From Cohnella ginsengisoli (GTDB taxonomy: Bacteria; Bacillota; Bacilli; Paenibacillales; Paenibacillaceae): a stretch of DNA of 64,000 bases. Position 1 is the stretch's first letter. Every line of letters begins with the position of its first letter. The notes under the pieces were generated by a model, which saw only the letters and a list, made by a program, of their open reading frames with translations, had not been told where the DNA came from and ran no database searches. Made by a program: the position numbers and the translations under genes. Of the stretch, positions 9,547 through 19,600 are shown one piece after another. The DNA lies in contig NZ_JAPDHZ010000002.1 in NCBI RefSeq assembly GCF_029525555.1, positions 2,317,816 through 2,381,815 of the forward strand, given 5' to 3'.

Positions 9547-10969
9547 TCAGTCGTTAACCTTGATCACGGGATACGTTTTAACCGCCTGGTCCAACGTCTG
9601 CTTCTCCATCAGCTTCCCATCCAGGATAACCCCCCGAGATGCTTGTCGTGTTTCGAATGTCCTCCAGCGGGTTCTTGTCCAGCAGCACGAGATCGGCCTG
9701 CATTCCTTCTTCCACGCTGCCCGTCTCCTCTTCTCTCCCGAAATATTTCGCAGGATTCAGCGTTGCTGTCTGCAAGGCCTGCAGCGGGGTGAGGCCGCTC
9801 TTCACGAGCAATTCAAGTTCGTCATGGAGAGAAACGCCGTAGATTAAGTTCGTCAGCTCGTATCCGGAATCGGTGCCCGCCAGCATCGGCACGCCGGCAT
9901 CGTTCAATTTCTTGACCATGCCCGGATTCAAGGAATTAATCGTAGCGACTAATTCCGTCTGTTCGGGAGGAACGGCGCGAATCGTCTCGGCCCATCGCTC
10001 CTGCACGGCGGTCGGTACGTATTTGGACCGAGGATCGATTTCCGTTTTGCCCATATTAAAATAGGTAACGAGGGTCGGCACAGGCCAGACCTCTTTTTCT
10101 TTAAACTCGCGGAACAGTTTATCTGCCTTTTGAGCGTCATAATGCTGGGAAGCCTCGATCTCTGCCACCGAATAACCGGCCAAATCGCTCATGTCGGCAT
10201 TTTTGAAGATGTCGTCTTCGATGCTCGAAGTGGCAATAAACAAGCCGTGCATATGTTCGATGCTTTTGAATCCAAGTTGAACGGCTTCTTCGGCCCGAAC
10301 CTCCACCGGCAAATGACCGACTACCGGCAAACCGTATTTCTTGGCTTCATCCACGACCGCGAGAAACAGAGGACGCGGCAACCAAGAGTATACCTTAATA
10401 TGACTCGCGCCCTTCTCCGCATTGATACGTACCGCTTCGCGCGCTTCTTCCTCTGTTTTTAAGTAACGCATATGCGGGGCATCATCGGCCGGACCTCCAT
10501 TCAAGGTCATCCCCGCGTAGACGAGATGCGGCGCTGTCATACCGGCTTGAATACTTTTATTCCACTCATCGATCCGGGGAAGCGCCGCTCCCATCTCCCT
10601 GATTCCGGTCACTCCGTTAGCCAAAAGAAGCGGGAACGCTTCTTTGTAATTGTCCTCCAGATGCACGTGCATGTCCCACAGGCCGGGAATGACGTATTGT
10701 CCCTTGGCATCCTTCACTTGCGCGTCCTTAGGGATCTTGACGTCCCCGCTGCTCCCAATGTGACTGATCCTATTATCCGCGATGGTAATCGTCTGATCGC
10801 TTACTAACTTTCCGGATCTTACGTCTACTACCGTCGCATGCTCAATCACCAGTGTCTGCTTATTGCTGGACTCCTTGTTATCATTGTCTGAATCTGTACA
10901 TCCCGTTAAAGCAACAGATAAAGCCATTACCACCAGTATCCACTTCCCTAAACTTTTCGTTTTTCTCAT
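9547..10969 (-). CDS. Amidohydrolase-family lipoprotein (frame interrupted near end)
   Basis: About 474 residues. A lipobox (SVALTGCTD; Cys24) suggests surface attachment. The metal-dependent hydrolase domain has the HxH motif (DMHVHLED), the middle histidines (VVGHLPVE and SIEHMHG) and the catalytic Asp (AGTDSGYE), as in imidazolonepropionase- or prolidase-like amidohydrolases. A six-C run at 9630-9635 breaks the frame; deleting one base restores the beta-sandwich end (ISGVILDGKLMEKQTLDQAV) with a stop at 9547. It appears to be a single-gene unit. The substrate is unknown; cyclic amides or dipeptides are typical of the family. Confidence 0.85.
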
Positions 10970-11153
10970 TAAATTTATCCTCCTTGTCGTAATGAATCCT
11001 TGTCGGTATAACCTTATTTTAGAAGGCTAACCCTGCATTTTTCTTAATCAGTTCTTACAAAAAGTTTAAGTTTGCGAAGTGGGAAGGGAGACGGGTTGCC
11101 CAACAGTCTCTAAGTGTGAGTTAATAGATTCAAAATGATCGCGGAGGGAATCC

Positions 11154-11880
11154 ATGCCGGGGAATCACATACTTTTTGTCGAGGATGATCGAGCCATCAG
11201 CGGAATGGTGGGTCCTTATCTGGCCAAGGAAGGCTACCGCGTCTCGTATGCCTACGATGGGATGGAGGCAGCGCGTCTGTTCGAGGAGCAGCCTTCCCGA
11301 TACGATCTGGTCATCTTGGATCTCATGCTGCCGCGCCGAAGCGGCCTGGAGGTGCTGAAGACCATTCGGAGCGTCAGCCTAGTCCCCGTTCTTATCCTGT
11401 CGGCCAAAGACGGCGAGGTTGACAAGGCGCTGGGGCTCGAACTGGGCGCGGACGATTACGTTAGCAAGCCCTTCTCGCTAATCGAATTGATCGCCCGTGT
11501 GCGGGCGATTATTCGCCGCTCTAATTATTCCGTGTCATCGGTGCAGGTCTCGGATTCCACGGTACGGGACGAGGTCATCCGGATTGGGGGGGATCGTCAT
11601 GAATCTGGAGACGTACGTCGTCGAACGGGACGGCCTGCCCGTTAAGCTGACTTCCAAGGAATTCGGCATCCTAAAACTGCTCGCGGAGCATCCGGGGCGA
11701 GTATACACAAAAACGCAGATCTATGCGTCGGTCTGGAACGACGCTTTCATCGGAGACGATAACATTATTAACGTGCATATGCGTCGCTTGCGCGAGAAAC
11801 TGGAAGAGGAGCCATCTGACCCCAGATACATTAAGACGCTGTGGGGCCTCGGGTACAAGCTGGAAGCGGATCGGACATGA
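11154..11880 (+). CDS. OmpR/PhoB-family response regulator (frame interrupted)
   Basis: About 242 residues: a receiver domain with acidic pair ED-D (10-12), phospho-acceptor Asp56 (VILDLMLP) and Lys in VSKPF, then a winged-helix DNA-binding domain (KLTSKEFGILKLLAEHPGRV ... NVHMRRLREKLE). A run of seven G at 11586-11592 splits the two domains into different frames; removing one base joins them. The stop overlaps the start of the kinase gene (ATGA), so the two are translationally coupled. Together with the damaged ABC ATPase this looks like a Bce-like or antibiotic-sensing module. Confidence 0.9.
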
Positions 11881-12809
11881 GCGGGTTCCTCACGGCTTCC
11901 ACCGCGCTGCTTGGCATTGCCGTGATTGCGTTAGCGGCGCGACTGCGCAAACGAAGCCGACAGCTCGACTATCTTCACGGCAAGCTGAACGCGATCTTGG
12001 ATAAGGGCACGAACGAGCGGCTTCTGATCTTCGACAGCGACGCTCGGGTCGGTCGACTCTTGATAGACCTGAACCGGCTGCTTGACCACGCGCATCGGAC
12101 CGGAGCGCGCTACGCCAATCAGGAAATCGAGATCCGCCGCATGCTGTCCAACATCTCGCACGATCTAAAAACGCCGCTGACGGTGGTTCTGGGCTACAGC
12201 GAGATTCTTCTTCATGACCGCGGACTGGCTGAGCGCGAGCGGGAAGCGATGACGGCGAACATTCAGGATAAAGCGCAGGAGGTACTCCGTCTCGTGCATT
12301 CCTTCTTCGACCTGGCCAAGCTGGAGGCGGGCGATACGGAGATGACGCTCTCCCGCGTGAACGCAAGCGAGCTGTGCCGCTTGAAGCTGTTGTCCTTCTA
12401 CGACATGCTCTCGAGTCTTGAGATGAAGTTGGAGCTGTCCATGCCGGACGAAGACCTGTATGTCATGGCCGATTCGGAGGCGCTGGAGCGCGTGCTGGAT
12501 AACTTAATAACGAATGCGATGAAGTATGGGGCAGACGGCAAGCTGCTGGGCTTGACGCTGAAGCGAACGGACGATGGGAAGACTGCCCTTCAGGTGTGGG
12601 ACAAGGGCAAGGGCATCCCGGAGACGGAGCACCGCCGGGTCTTCGAGCGAATGTACACGCTCGAGGATTCGCGCAATCGTCTTTATCAAGGCAGCGGCCT
12701 CGGCCTGACCATTACGAAGCGGCTCATCGAACGCATGGGAGGCACCATTGTCTTGCATAGCGTGCCTTGGGAGCGGACCGTGTTCACGGTTGTCCTGAAG
12801 TCTGGCTAG
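11877..12809 (+). CDS. Sensor histidine kinase
   Basis: About 310 residues. One N-terminal membrane segment (LLGIAVIALAA) is followed directly by a cytoplasmic linker, a HisKA domain with His95 (SNISHDLKTPLT), and a HATPase domain with N box (LDNLITNAMKYG), G1 (VWDKGKGI) and G2 (GSGLGLTI). There is no extracellular sensor loop, so the signal may come from a partner membrane protein, as for intramembrane-sensing kinases paired with ABC transporters. It starts at an ATG overlapping the regulator stop and is followed 19 bp later by an ABC ATPase gene. Confidence 0.92.
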   Translation: MSGFLTASTALLGIAVIALAARLRKRSRQLDYLHGKLNAILDKGTNERLLIFDSDARVGRLLIDLNRLLDHAHRTGARYANQEIEIRRMLSNISHDLKTPLTVVLGYSEILLHDRGLAEREREAMTANIQDKAQEVLRLVHSFFDLAKLEAGDTEMTLSRVNASELCRLKLLSFYDMLSSLEMKLELSMPDEDLYVMADSEALERVLDNLITNAMKYGADGKLLGLTLKRTDDGKTALQVWDKGKGIPETEHRRVFERMYTLEDSRNRLYQGSGLGLTITKRLIERMGGTIVLHSVPWERTVFTVVLKSG

Positions 12810-12828
12810 CAAAGGAGCTTATGGAGCG

Positions 12829-13583
12829 ATGACCTATATAGCACGTACGATCGGCGTGACCAAAGCATTCAAGGGCACAGAGGTCGTATCCGACGTCAGC
12901 ATGAACATCAGGCAGGGGGGAGATCTACGGATTTCTCGGGCACAACGGCGCCGGCAAGACGACGCTTATGAGAATGCTGACCAACCTGATCAAGCCGACC
13001 GCCGGCGAGGTCGAACTGTTCGGGGAAAAGCTTACGCCTCGTTCGTACGAAGTGCTGAAGCGCATGGGCAGCGTAATTAATTCTCCCGTTTTTTACGACG
13101 ACTTATCGGGCCGGGAGAATCTGGAGCTGCATTGCGAATATATGGGATTTCCGGACAAAAAAGGTCATCGGCGCGATGATGGAGCAGGCGGGTCTGCAGG
13201 ATACGGGCAAGAAGCCCGTCCGGGAATTCTCCCTCGGCATGAGGCAGCGGCTGGGCATCGCACGCGCCCTCATCACGATGCCGGAGCTGCTCATCCTGGA
13301 TGAACCGATCAACGGCCTGGACCCTTCGGGCATGAAGGAGCTGCGCGATCTTTTCAAACGGCTGTGTGCCGAATACAGGATCACGCTGCTCGTATCGAGC
13401 CACATGCTCGGGGAGATCGAGCAGATGGCCGATACGGTCGGCGTCATTCGGGGCGGAAGGCTCCTGAAGCGGCTTACAGCTTCCTCATGGCCAAAAAATG
13501 AGAGATGCCTTTACAGATTTCACCGGGCACTTCCAAGGGAGAAAGGTGGCCCGTTTGGGGGGATGACGTGCAGCTCTGCCTGA
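12829..13583 (+). pseudogene. ABC transporter ATP-binding subunit, truncated
   Basis: Once two +1 shifts are corrected (six G at 12915-12920; six A at 13157-13162), an ABC-2/bacitracin-type ATPase can be read: Walker A GHNGAGKTT, Q-loop region, signature FSLGMRQR, Walker B LLILDEP, and H-loop SSHMLGE. Family homology stops after GGRLLK at about 13,465. The last ~70 residues expected for this family are missing, and the frame runs into the 3' end of the convergent hydrolase gene. No permease gene follows. A deletion has probably removed the 3' end and the permease, leaving the two-component pair without a working transporter. Confidence 0.75.
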
Positions 13584-14264
13584 GGTATGCGCGGCAGCAA
13601 CTCCCTTTTCAGCGATTCCAGCCGATCTACCGGGTCGGATTCTCCGGCTAGAACCAGTGTGGGCACATTGATGTTTTTTACTTCCGCAGATATATCTTCA
13701 AGCATCGCCTTTTCAGGCCAGGCCGCCCGGGACAAAGGGACGCTTTTTTTGCATATCCTCAAGCGCCATTTCTCGTACATGCTCTTCAAGAGGGAGCAAA
13801 GCAATATTATTCAAAGCGATTTCTGCGCCTTCCCGATTATCGTAAAAATGAACCATTGACGCTCTCATTTCTTCCGGCATATCTTGCGGAGTCGGGGTAG
13901 ATGGCGCAACCAGCACCAAGCCTTCCAAGCCAGCGGGCCGGCGTGAAGCCAACAATTGTGCGGCCTTCCCGCCCATGGAATGACCTACGAGCACGTACCG
14001 CTTCAAACCAAGCTCTTGAATAAGCGCTTGAGCGTCGTCGGCCAGATCCTTGATGGTATAAGTTGCAGCTGTCTTGTCTGAATCTCCCCATCCGCGGTGG
14101 TCATAAGCGATGCAAGTGTAGTCCTGCTTCAGACCTTCAATCACTTTCCCCCAAGTCCGTGCCGATCCGCCATAAAAATGCAAAAACACAAGCGCCGTTC
14201 CTCCCGCTCCCTGCTGTTCAACATGAAGATTGACGCCGTTAACTTGATAATACATATCGTTCAC
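13474..14264 (-). CDS. Alpha/beta hydrolase (two frame breaks)
   Basis: About 263 residues of the alpha/beta-hydrolase fold (haloperoxidase/esterase group). The nucleophile elbow is GHSMGG, the acid is in AGESDPVD, and the His is in PQTGHLSPLE. Two homopolymer shifts, seven T at 13744-13750 and six G at 13557-13562, split the gene; removing one base in each gives a full-length protein ending ...FLAMRKL at 13474. It is divergent from an Rrf2-type regulator, and a perfect palindrome sits 17 bp before its start, so it is likely that regulator's target. Its 3' end overlaps the truncated ABC ATPase gene. Confidence 0.85.
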
Positions 14265-14280
14265 TCCTTTTCATTTATAA

Positions 14281-14303
14281 GTAACAGTAACTGTTACTGT
14301 TAC
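14281..14303. promoter_or_regulatory. Perfect 11-1-11 inverted repeat operator
   Basis: The half-site GTAACAGTAAC and its exact reverse complement are separated by one T. The site lies in the divergent region just upstream of the hydrolase start and about 120 bp before the Rrf2-type regulator. I infer it is the regulator's binding site. Confidence 0.65.
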
Positions 14304-14421
14304 ATAATAAACGATGCATTCCTCTCTAGTCAAGTTTGTCCGTCATGGTTTATCCGTTGATTTGTATTTCAAAAATCAATACACTGACTATAAGCTTAGA
14401 CGAAGGAAGGATCATTCCTCA

Positions 14422-14853
14422 ATGGCAAACCGAAGCCAACAGTTTTCTGTAGCGGTTCATATTTTATGCTTTCTTGAATTCAATAAAGAGGGTCGTACCA
14501 CGTCCGAGCTGCTGGCGATGAGTGTGAACGCTAATCCGGCGGCGATCAGAAGAATAATGAGAAGACTTACGAAAGCGGGTCTTATTGCATCTACCCTTGG
14601 GACGAATGCGGCGATAAGGCTGGCTAAAGAGGCGACACATATCACGCTATTGGATGTTTACCGGGCCACCATGGAAGATAATCCGGAAGCTTTTGTCGTT
14701 CATAAGCATACAAACCCGGCCTGTCCGGTAGGAAGTAAGATGCCGTTTTTATTAGAAGGCGTATATACGAAAGTCCAATCGACGATAGAAAACGAATTGT
14801 CGGGCGTAACGATCTATAGTTTGGTGAAGGATGGAATTATCGGCGTAGATTGA
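14422..14853 (+). CDS. Rrf2-family transcriptional regulator
   Basis: About 143 residues with the Rrf2 winged-helix layout: MANRSQQFSVAVHILCFLE, then a recognition helix NPAAIRRIMRRLTKAGLI. Only one cysteine-containing motif (NPACPVG) is seen in the C-terminal part, so the three-Cys iron-sulfur ligand set of IscR/NsrR is absent. It is more like the YwnA/Rrf2 group that senses small molecules or stress. The ATG at 14422 follows a GGAAGG-like site. The target is probably the divergent hydrolase. Confidence 0.85.
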   Translation: MANRSQQFSVAVHILCFLEFNKEGRTTSELLAMSVNANPAAIRRIMRRLTKAGLIASTLGTNAAIRLAKEATHITLLDVYRATMEDNPEAFVVHKHTNPACPVGSKMPFLLEGVYTKVQSTIENELSGVTIYSLVKDGIIGVD

Positions 14854-14862
14854 GAATCATGC

Positions 14863-15702
14863 CTATTCAAAATCAGTTCTAAAGCTGATTTCCTTGTTCG
14901 CTTCCAGCTCTTCACGCAATTGATCCAGCTTCTCGGACGCTCTCCGGTAAGCATCGCTGCCCAAGAACAATTGGACCGGGGGATTCGACGATTCCGCCAG
15001 ATCGATGAACACCTCTGCCGCCTTTTCAGGATCGCCAGGCTGCTTACCGTCTGTCGCGATGAACCGGTTGTGCCCCGCGTGAAGCTCGCTGTAATCCTCC
15101 ATTTTATGGGCAGCCAAAACCAGGGAATCCGCCTTATTGAACTGCGTTCTAAATCCGCCGGGCGCTACTGCTGTCACTTTGATTCCCAGAGATTTCACAT
15201 CCTGAGCAAGCACCGTTGTCAATCCCATGAGCGAGAACTTCGTGGCGGCATACACGCTCCAGCCCATATGCGGAGCGAAGCCGGCAATGGAAGCGATATT
15301 GAAGATATGTCCTGAACGCTTCTTCCGCATATAGGGCAGTACACTTTGAATGACATGGATCGGACCAAATACATTGACTTCAAAGTTGGCCATGATCTCC
15401 TTCTGCGACAGCTCCTCAATCGCACCACCGATGCCATAGCCTGCATTGTTAACGGCCACATCGATTTGCCCGAACTGCTCGTACGTCTTGTTCACGGATG
15501 TCCGGATCGAATCTGCTTGGGTCAGATCGACCGCCAACGGCAAGAATTGTCCTTCTTGCGCCTCACCCACAGCTTGCTTTAAATCTTCTATGTTACGTGA
15601 AGTTGCTGCGACTCTATATCCGCGCTGAATCAATTTTCTAACCAGGGATAATCCCAGTCCTTTTGAAGCACCGGTCACGTACCATACTTTAGCTGGTTGC
15701 AT
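14863..15702 (-). CDS. Short-chain dehydrogenase/reductase
   Basis: About 279 residues of the classical SDR family. The N-terminal NAD(P)-binding motif is TGASKGLG, the structural NNAG motif is present (VNNAGYG), and the catalytic Ser-Tyr-Lys set is in IASIAGF and YAATK. Arg36 after the second strand (ATSRN) favours NADP. It stands divergent to an AraC regulator with a 185-bp shared upstream region, a common pairing in which the regulator controls the oxidoreductase. It converges with the Rrf2 gene with only a few bases between them. The substrate is unknown. Confidence 0.9.
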   Translation of the reverse strand: MQPAKVWYVTGASKGLGLSLVRKLIQRGYRVAATSRNIEDLKQAVGEAQEGQFLPLAVDLTQADSIRTSVNKTYEQFGQIDVAVNNAGYGIGGAIEELSQKEIMANFEVNVFGPIHVIQSVLPYMRKKRSGHIFNIASIAGFAPHMGWSVYAATKFSLMGLTTVLAQDVKSLGIKVTAVAPGGFRTQFNKADSLVLAAHKMEDYSELHAGHNRFIATDGKQPGDPEKAAEVFIDLAESSNPPVQLFLGSDAYRRASEKLDQLREELEANKEISFRTDFE

Positions 15703-15887
15703 ATTCTCTCCTCCAATGGCTAATCGTCGCTATTGCGTTGTGGGAACAAACTTATTATGTACCTTCCAGGCTATTATCCGTTAGAATATTACTCCCGCAT
15801 TCTTGCCTATTATTTTCATCCGCTTAACAATTGCAGTTCAAGAATTTATGATGATTAAAATGGAACACAGTAATGGGAGGGATGCAC

Positions 15888-16791
15888 ATGCTGGATGACG
15901 CTCAAAAAAACATACTTTAAACAGTTGGAGCTTGCGCAGCTCGTCGAGAAGTTCTCTGGCGCAGATGGCGACCACGCTACCCCGATCCCCTCGTTGCACC
16001 TGGTCCGCGATTCCCGCTCCGAGGTTCCGATATGCAGAATACAAAAGCCATCGCTATGCATTGTAGCTCAAGGCGAGAAGGTGATCATGCTCGCAGGCGA
16101 GCGCTACCAATACGGGGTATCCGATTATTTGGCGGTGTCCCTGGATGTACCGATAACCGGCCGGGCTACTCAGCCCTCTCCTGAATTTCCCTACCTGGCG
16201 ATTCGTCTGGATTTGGAGGCCAGCCAAATCTTTCAGATCATGAAGGAGACGGAACTACTTCCCGACAGCACCAATCGCTATCGCAGAGGGCTATTCGTAG
16301 GCAAAATGAATATGGCCCTCCTCGATGCAGCCGTCAGACTCGTAGGCCTGTTAGAGACGCCGAAGGACATTCCGGCTCTGGCGCCCCTCGTCATACGTGA
16401 GATGATTTACAGACTCCTTAGCGACGATCACGGGGATGTGTTCAAGCAGCTTGCCATGGCTGGAAGCAATTACGCCTCCATCGCAGAAGTGGTCGAGCGG
16501 ATCAAGAGGGATTACAACCAGCCGCTGCGCATCGAAGAATTAGCTGAACTGGCGAACATGAGCACTTCCTCGTTATATCGTCACTTTAAAGAAATGACCG
16601 CCATGACTCCGGTACAGTATCAGAAGCAAATCCGACTGCAGGAAGCGCGCCGTCGGCTGTTAACCGAATCTACCCACGTGGCAGATATCGCGTTCGAGGT
16701 AGGCTATGAGAGCCCCTCCCAATTCAGCCGGGAATATGCGCGCCTGTTCGGCTTCTCTCCGGTGAGCGATATCAAGCGATTCATTAGATAA
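15888..16791 (+). CDS. AraC-family transcriptional regulator (frame break at start)
   Basis: About 301 residues: an AraC_N-type ligand domain (PICRIQKPSLCIVAQG...) and two C-terminal helix-turn-helix motifs (IEELAELANMSTSSLYRHFKE and VADIAFEVGYESPSQFSREY). The best start is the ATG at 15888 with GGGAGG just upstream; seven A at 15904-15910 throw it out of frame, and removing one restores MLDDAQKTYFKQLELAQ. It probably controls the divergent SDR gene. A hairpin without a clear T run follows the stop. Confidence 0.88.
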
Positions 16792-16793
16792 GC

Positions 16794-16820
16794 GTCCCGA
16801 ATGATTTTCATCATCGGGAC
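16794..16820 (+). terminator. Hairpin after AraC regulator
   Basis: GTCCCGA and CGGGAC arms, extended by ATGAT/ATCAT, form a stem just after the stop codon. There is no T tract, so termination activity is uncertain. Confidence 0.4.
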
Positions 16821-16829
16821 CACGTTACT

Positions 16830-16856
16830 GAGCTAACGTCTCCCGTTACTTCAATA
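16830..16856 (-). repeat. Cassette-associated element, copy 1 (short/hybrid)
   Basis: It contains GCTAACGTCTCCC joined directly to CGTTACTTCAA, sequences that lie at opposite ends of the longer copies. The stop codon of the serine hydrolase gene is inside it. It reads as a recombinant of two element ends. Confidence 0.55.
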
Positions 16857-17859
16857 TTTCGTTTGATAAAATGCATTCAAGAACCTTGTTACGAAAATTC
16901 TGTATGTCTTTTAAGTAATTGTATCCTTCGGGATTGCGTTCAATTTGATTTAACATTCGCACTGCCACTACGTTATATTCGGGGATAACCAAAAGAGCAT
17001 TCCCAAAAATCCCGAGTGATTGAAATGATCCCTTTGGAAGTTGTTGTCCCAATTCCGACATTGAGCGTGGCCTATCCTGTACCCACCAAAAGAATCCATT
17101 GCGAGGCAAAGTATCATCAAGTGAGGAAGGGGTAGTAATCTCCACTGCTCGTTGGAAGATAGTTTTAGGGAGAAGTTGGTCTCCCTGATAACTACCCTTG
17201 GTCAGATGCAAATATCCCCAATATGCCAAATCTCGTGTACTAGCAAATAGGTTAGCTTCTCCTCCATGCTCACCCGAATAGGTCTCGTTTACCCAAACAA
17301 GGTTCTCGCTCTGCTCCTTTCTCCATCCCGTTTCCGTGAGGCCATAACGTCTCAAAACTTCATCATTAATGACGCTTGCCAAGGGACGATCAAACACTTT
17401 TTGAACAATACTAATAAGTAGATTGACGCCTGCATTATTATATTTCCAATTGGTCCCTGCCGGAAACATTCTCTTCAATGGCTCATAAAGACCGTGAGTA
17501 TGTGAAAGCAAATGACGAATTGTTGTACCGGTAATTACGCTATCGTCTACGTCATCTAAATAATTAGAAACAAAATCATCCAGACCTTTTAGTCTTCCTT
17601 CTTGGAGCGCAAGACTTATGGCAAACCCCAAATACGTTTTTCGGATCGAACCGATATTAAATTGTGACTTTGCATCAACTTTCCGACTTTGTTCAGAATG
17701 ATCGTGTCTGCCAGAGTACCATTCGTTAACAACAACACCATTTTGGATAATCAATACAGCTGCCGCCGATGAGGAAACGAGATTTTGTATTTCTAAAACG
17801 GTTTGATTAAGGCTATCGAAGTGATTCTCATTTAATGCAACCCCCAAATCCACATTCAT
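16846..17859 (-). CDS. Serine hydrolase, beta-lactamase/class C-like
   Basis: About 337 residues of the beta-lactamase-related (PF00144) family. The SxxK motif is SIRK, the YxN motif is YNN (TNWKYNNAGVN), and the SHTHGL segment typical of esterase-type members is present. No signal peptide is visible, so it is probably cytoplasmic. GGAGGC precedes the ATG. It is the last gene of a run of same-strand accessory genes separated by related palindromic elements, and its stop codon lies inside element copy 1. It may be an esterase or peptidase; there is no basis to call it a true beta-lactamase. Confidence 0.85.
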   Translation of the reverse strand: MNVDLGVALNENHFDSLNQTVLEIQNLVSSSAAAVLIIQNGVVVNEWYSGRHDHSEQSRKVDAKSQFNIGSIRKTYLGFAISLALQEGRLKGLDDFVSNYLDDVDDSVITGTTIRHLLSHTHGLYEPLKRMFPAGTNWKYNNAGVNLLISIVQKVFDRPLASVINDEVLRRYGLTETGWRKEQSENLVWVNETYSGEHGGEANLFASTRDLAYWGYLHLTKGSYQGDQLLPKTIFQRAVEITTPSSLDDTLPRNGFFWWVQDRPRSMSELGQQLPKGSFQSLGIFGNALLVIPEYNVVAVRMLNQIERNPEGYNYLKDIQNFRNKVLECILSNEILK

Positions 17860-17880
17860 GCCTCCTATCCCATCAAATGA

Positions 17881-17958
17881 CCGTTAGGCTACCAGTTATT
17901 TTTCGTGGCAGCCTCATCGGTTTCCTTTATTTTACTATCGCCTCCCGATAGCCTAATG
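17881..17958 (-). repeat. Cassette-associated element, copy 2
   Basis: About 78 bp bounded by GTTAGGCTA and the inverted TAGCCTAA. It contains ATCGCCTCCCGATAGC, equivalent to the GCTAACGTCTCCCGTTAGC end of copy 5. It lies about 30 bp after the small membrane protein gene. Confidence 0.55.
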
Positions 17959-17989
17959 ATTTATGGGGTGTTCCAAAGTTTCAATATCA

Positions 17990-18336
17990 CTAAACCAATA
18001 TAAAAAAGTTCAAGAACGGATTAATAACGAGGATAATGGTATAAGCCAACAAGCGTTTATCATTTTCCTGTAGAGTCAATTTGAAGATGCCTCGCCACCA
18101 TGTCCCTAACCGTTTCGAAATGATTTACCACTAAACACTCCAATCAAAATATCAAGCGACTTATTCGCTTGATAATCATCATACAAAGTAGCGATAATGC
18201 TAAGTAGTAAACAGAAGGTGGAGCACTTGATCGACCACCTTACCAGTGATGCATAGTTACCGCCAGATACTCGGTAAAGTATGCGCCCTCCACCTAAGAA
18301 TAAGATAACACTAAAAATAATTATTGAGATCGCCAT
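17990..18336 (-). CDS. Small membrane protein (frame interrupted)
   Basis: Hydrophobic protein not recognised as any family. As read it has 76 residues with two membrane segments (IIIFSVILFLGG and STFCLLLSIIATLY). A lost base in the AAA of CGAAACGG near 18,118 would join it to a downstream frame ending in a third hydrophobic segment (YTIILVINPFLNFFILV) and a stop at 17990, giving about 115 residues. It lies in the cassette-like array on the same strand as its neighbours, with element copy 2 after it and copy 3 before it. Confidence 0.5.
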
Positions 18337-18419
18337 AATAGACTCCTTTTCACCTCAGGTCACTTGATGTGGAGGATATTTATTACGGTGGTTATATTGT
18401 ATCGTTGCGCCATTGTTCA

Positions 18420-18513
18420 GACTATCCTGCCAGTTACTTTAATAGAAACGGCAGCCGATCGTCTAGCCGGCTGCCGCGTTGCTCATTCTGCTATTGTCTC
18501 TCGATAGCTTAAC
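18420..18513 (-). repeat. Cassette-associated element, copy 3
   Basis: About 94 bp with one end GCCAGTTACTTTAA, a central hairpin with arms GGCAGCCG and CGGCTGCC, and the other end GCTATTGTCTCTCGATAGC. It is closely similar over its length to the copy at 21618. Confidence 0.7.
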
Positions 18514-18568
18514 GAATCACGATCGGTTCGTTGGTTTGCCTATCTAGAATAAATACTAACCTTTACAT

Positions 18569-19161
18569 CTAGTCCATGTCGTTTAAATGTGAAGTATTAT
18601 TTAAGAAGTGAATCACCTTGCCAGGTTCAGTTATTTCAACACAACTGATATCCGTATCTCCGTTCTTAAAATAAAAGTCCTTTGTGACTGGCATATTAAA
18701 AAATGAACGAAGGAGACAATTGATAACTCCGCCATGAGCAACAATTGCAATTCTTTCATATGTACAGGAGGATAATATCTTTGAGAATATAGTTTCTACT
18801 CGCATTCTAAACTCTATATATGATTCACCTTTTTCATAGCTATCATGTAAATACTTCGGAACTGGAAGTTCTTTGGCTTCCTCGATAGTAAGCCAGCTTG
18901 AACACCGTTATTGTATTCCATTAATGCTTCCTCATATACGACTGAACATCCAATTGATTCTGCAAGATGAGAGGCCGTCTCACTAGCTCTTTTTAACGTG
19001 CTAGCCCAGATAAACTCAGGAGGGAAATCACTCTTGATTTTCTCTGCCATTAACTCCACTTGTCTTCGCCCTCGTGTTGTTAGAGGGAAATCAGCTCTAC
19101 CCTCGTGAACTTTTAAAATATCCGCTTCTGACTCCCCATGCCTTATTAGTAAAAGGTGCAT
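18569..19161 (-). CDS. Histidine phosphatase family protein (frame interrupted)
   Basis: About 197 residues of the phosphoglycerate-mutase-like phosphatase family. The RHG catalytic motif is at the N-terminus (LLIRHGESEAD), and the second catalytic His is in IAIVAHGGVINCLLR. The frame is broken near 18,890 by one missing base: the N-terminal part reads to ...NNGVQAGL, and the continuation EEAKELPVPKYLHDSYEKGE follows in another frame. Members act on small phosphorylated metabolites. It is an accessory gene of the cassette-like array, followed by element copy 3. Confidence 0.8.
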
Positions 19162-19260
19162 TTTATCTTCTCCATTCGACCCCCACTTCTAACAAGAGAA
19201 GGTGTCTATATTCTCTAGTTCTCCGTCCCTCGGTTTTAAGGATTTATCTCACATATGCTC

Positions 19261-19580
19261 ACTCATTCGCAGGATTTCATCACCCTGATTCAGGTTAATC
19301 TCAGCAAGCAACGCAGTTGATGTCGGTTGAGCCGGGGGGCTGAGCATGCAGGAACAGAGGAACAAAAAGGAAATATTCCCCTTTCGAACTCTACTGCACG
19401 CATACTCCACAATCCCCTGGAGGTTCACCCTCCCAGATCTCAACGGGTCAATGCCCTTACATTCCTTCGTTATACCTGTCCAAGGTGTGGAGACCGATAG
19501 CGTTTAGCGGATGGGTCTTAGCCCTTAAGGAGAACGAACTCGGTCCTCCGTGCTTTCTTTGTAAAATCCTGCGAATGAGT
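19261..19580. repeat. Non-coding segment bounded by 17-bp perfect inverted repeats
   Basis: ACTCATTCGCAGGATTT at 19261-19277 recurs exactly inverted at 19564-19580, with 286 bp between. No credible reading frame lies inside. It is 3' of the transposase and may hold the guide RNA of the insertion sequence, or be a small MITE-like element. Confidence 0.5.
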
Positions 19581-19600
19581 CAATATACGTGATGCTTTCT

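Noticed and set aside
16846..17859. Beta-lactamase resistance gene
   Set aside because: It has SxxK and YxN motifs of the broad PF00144 family but no signal peptide, so a resistance role is not supported.
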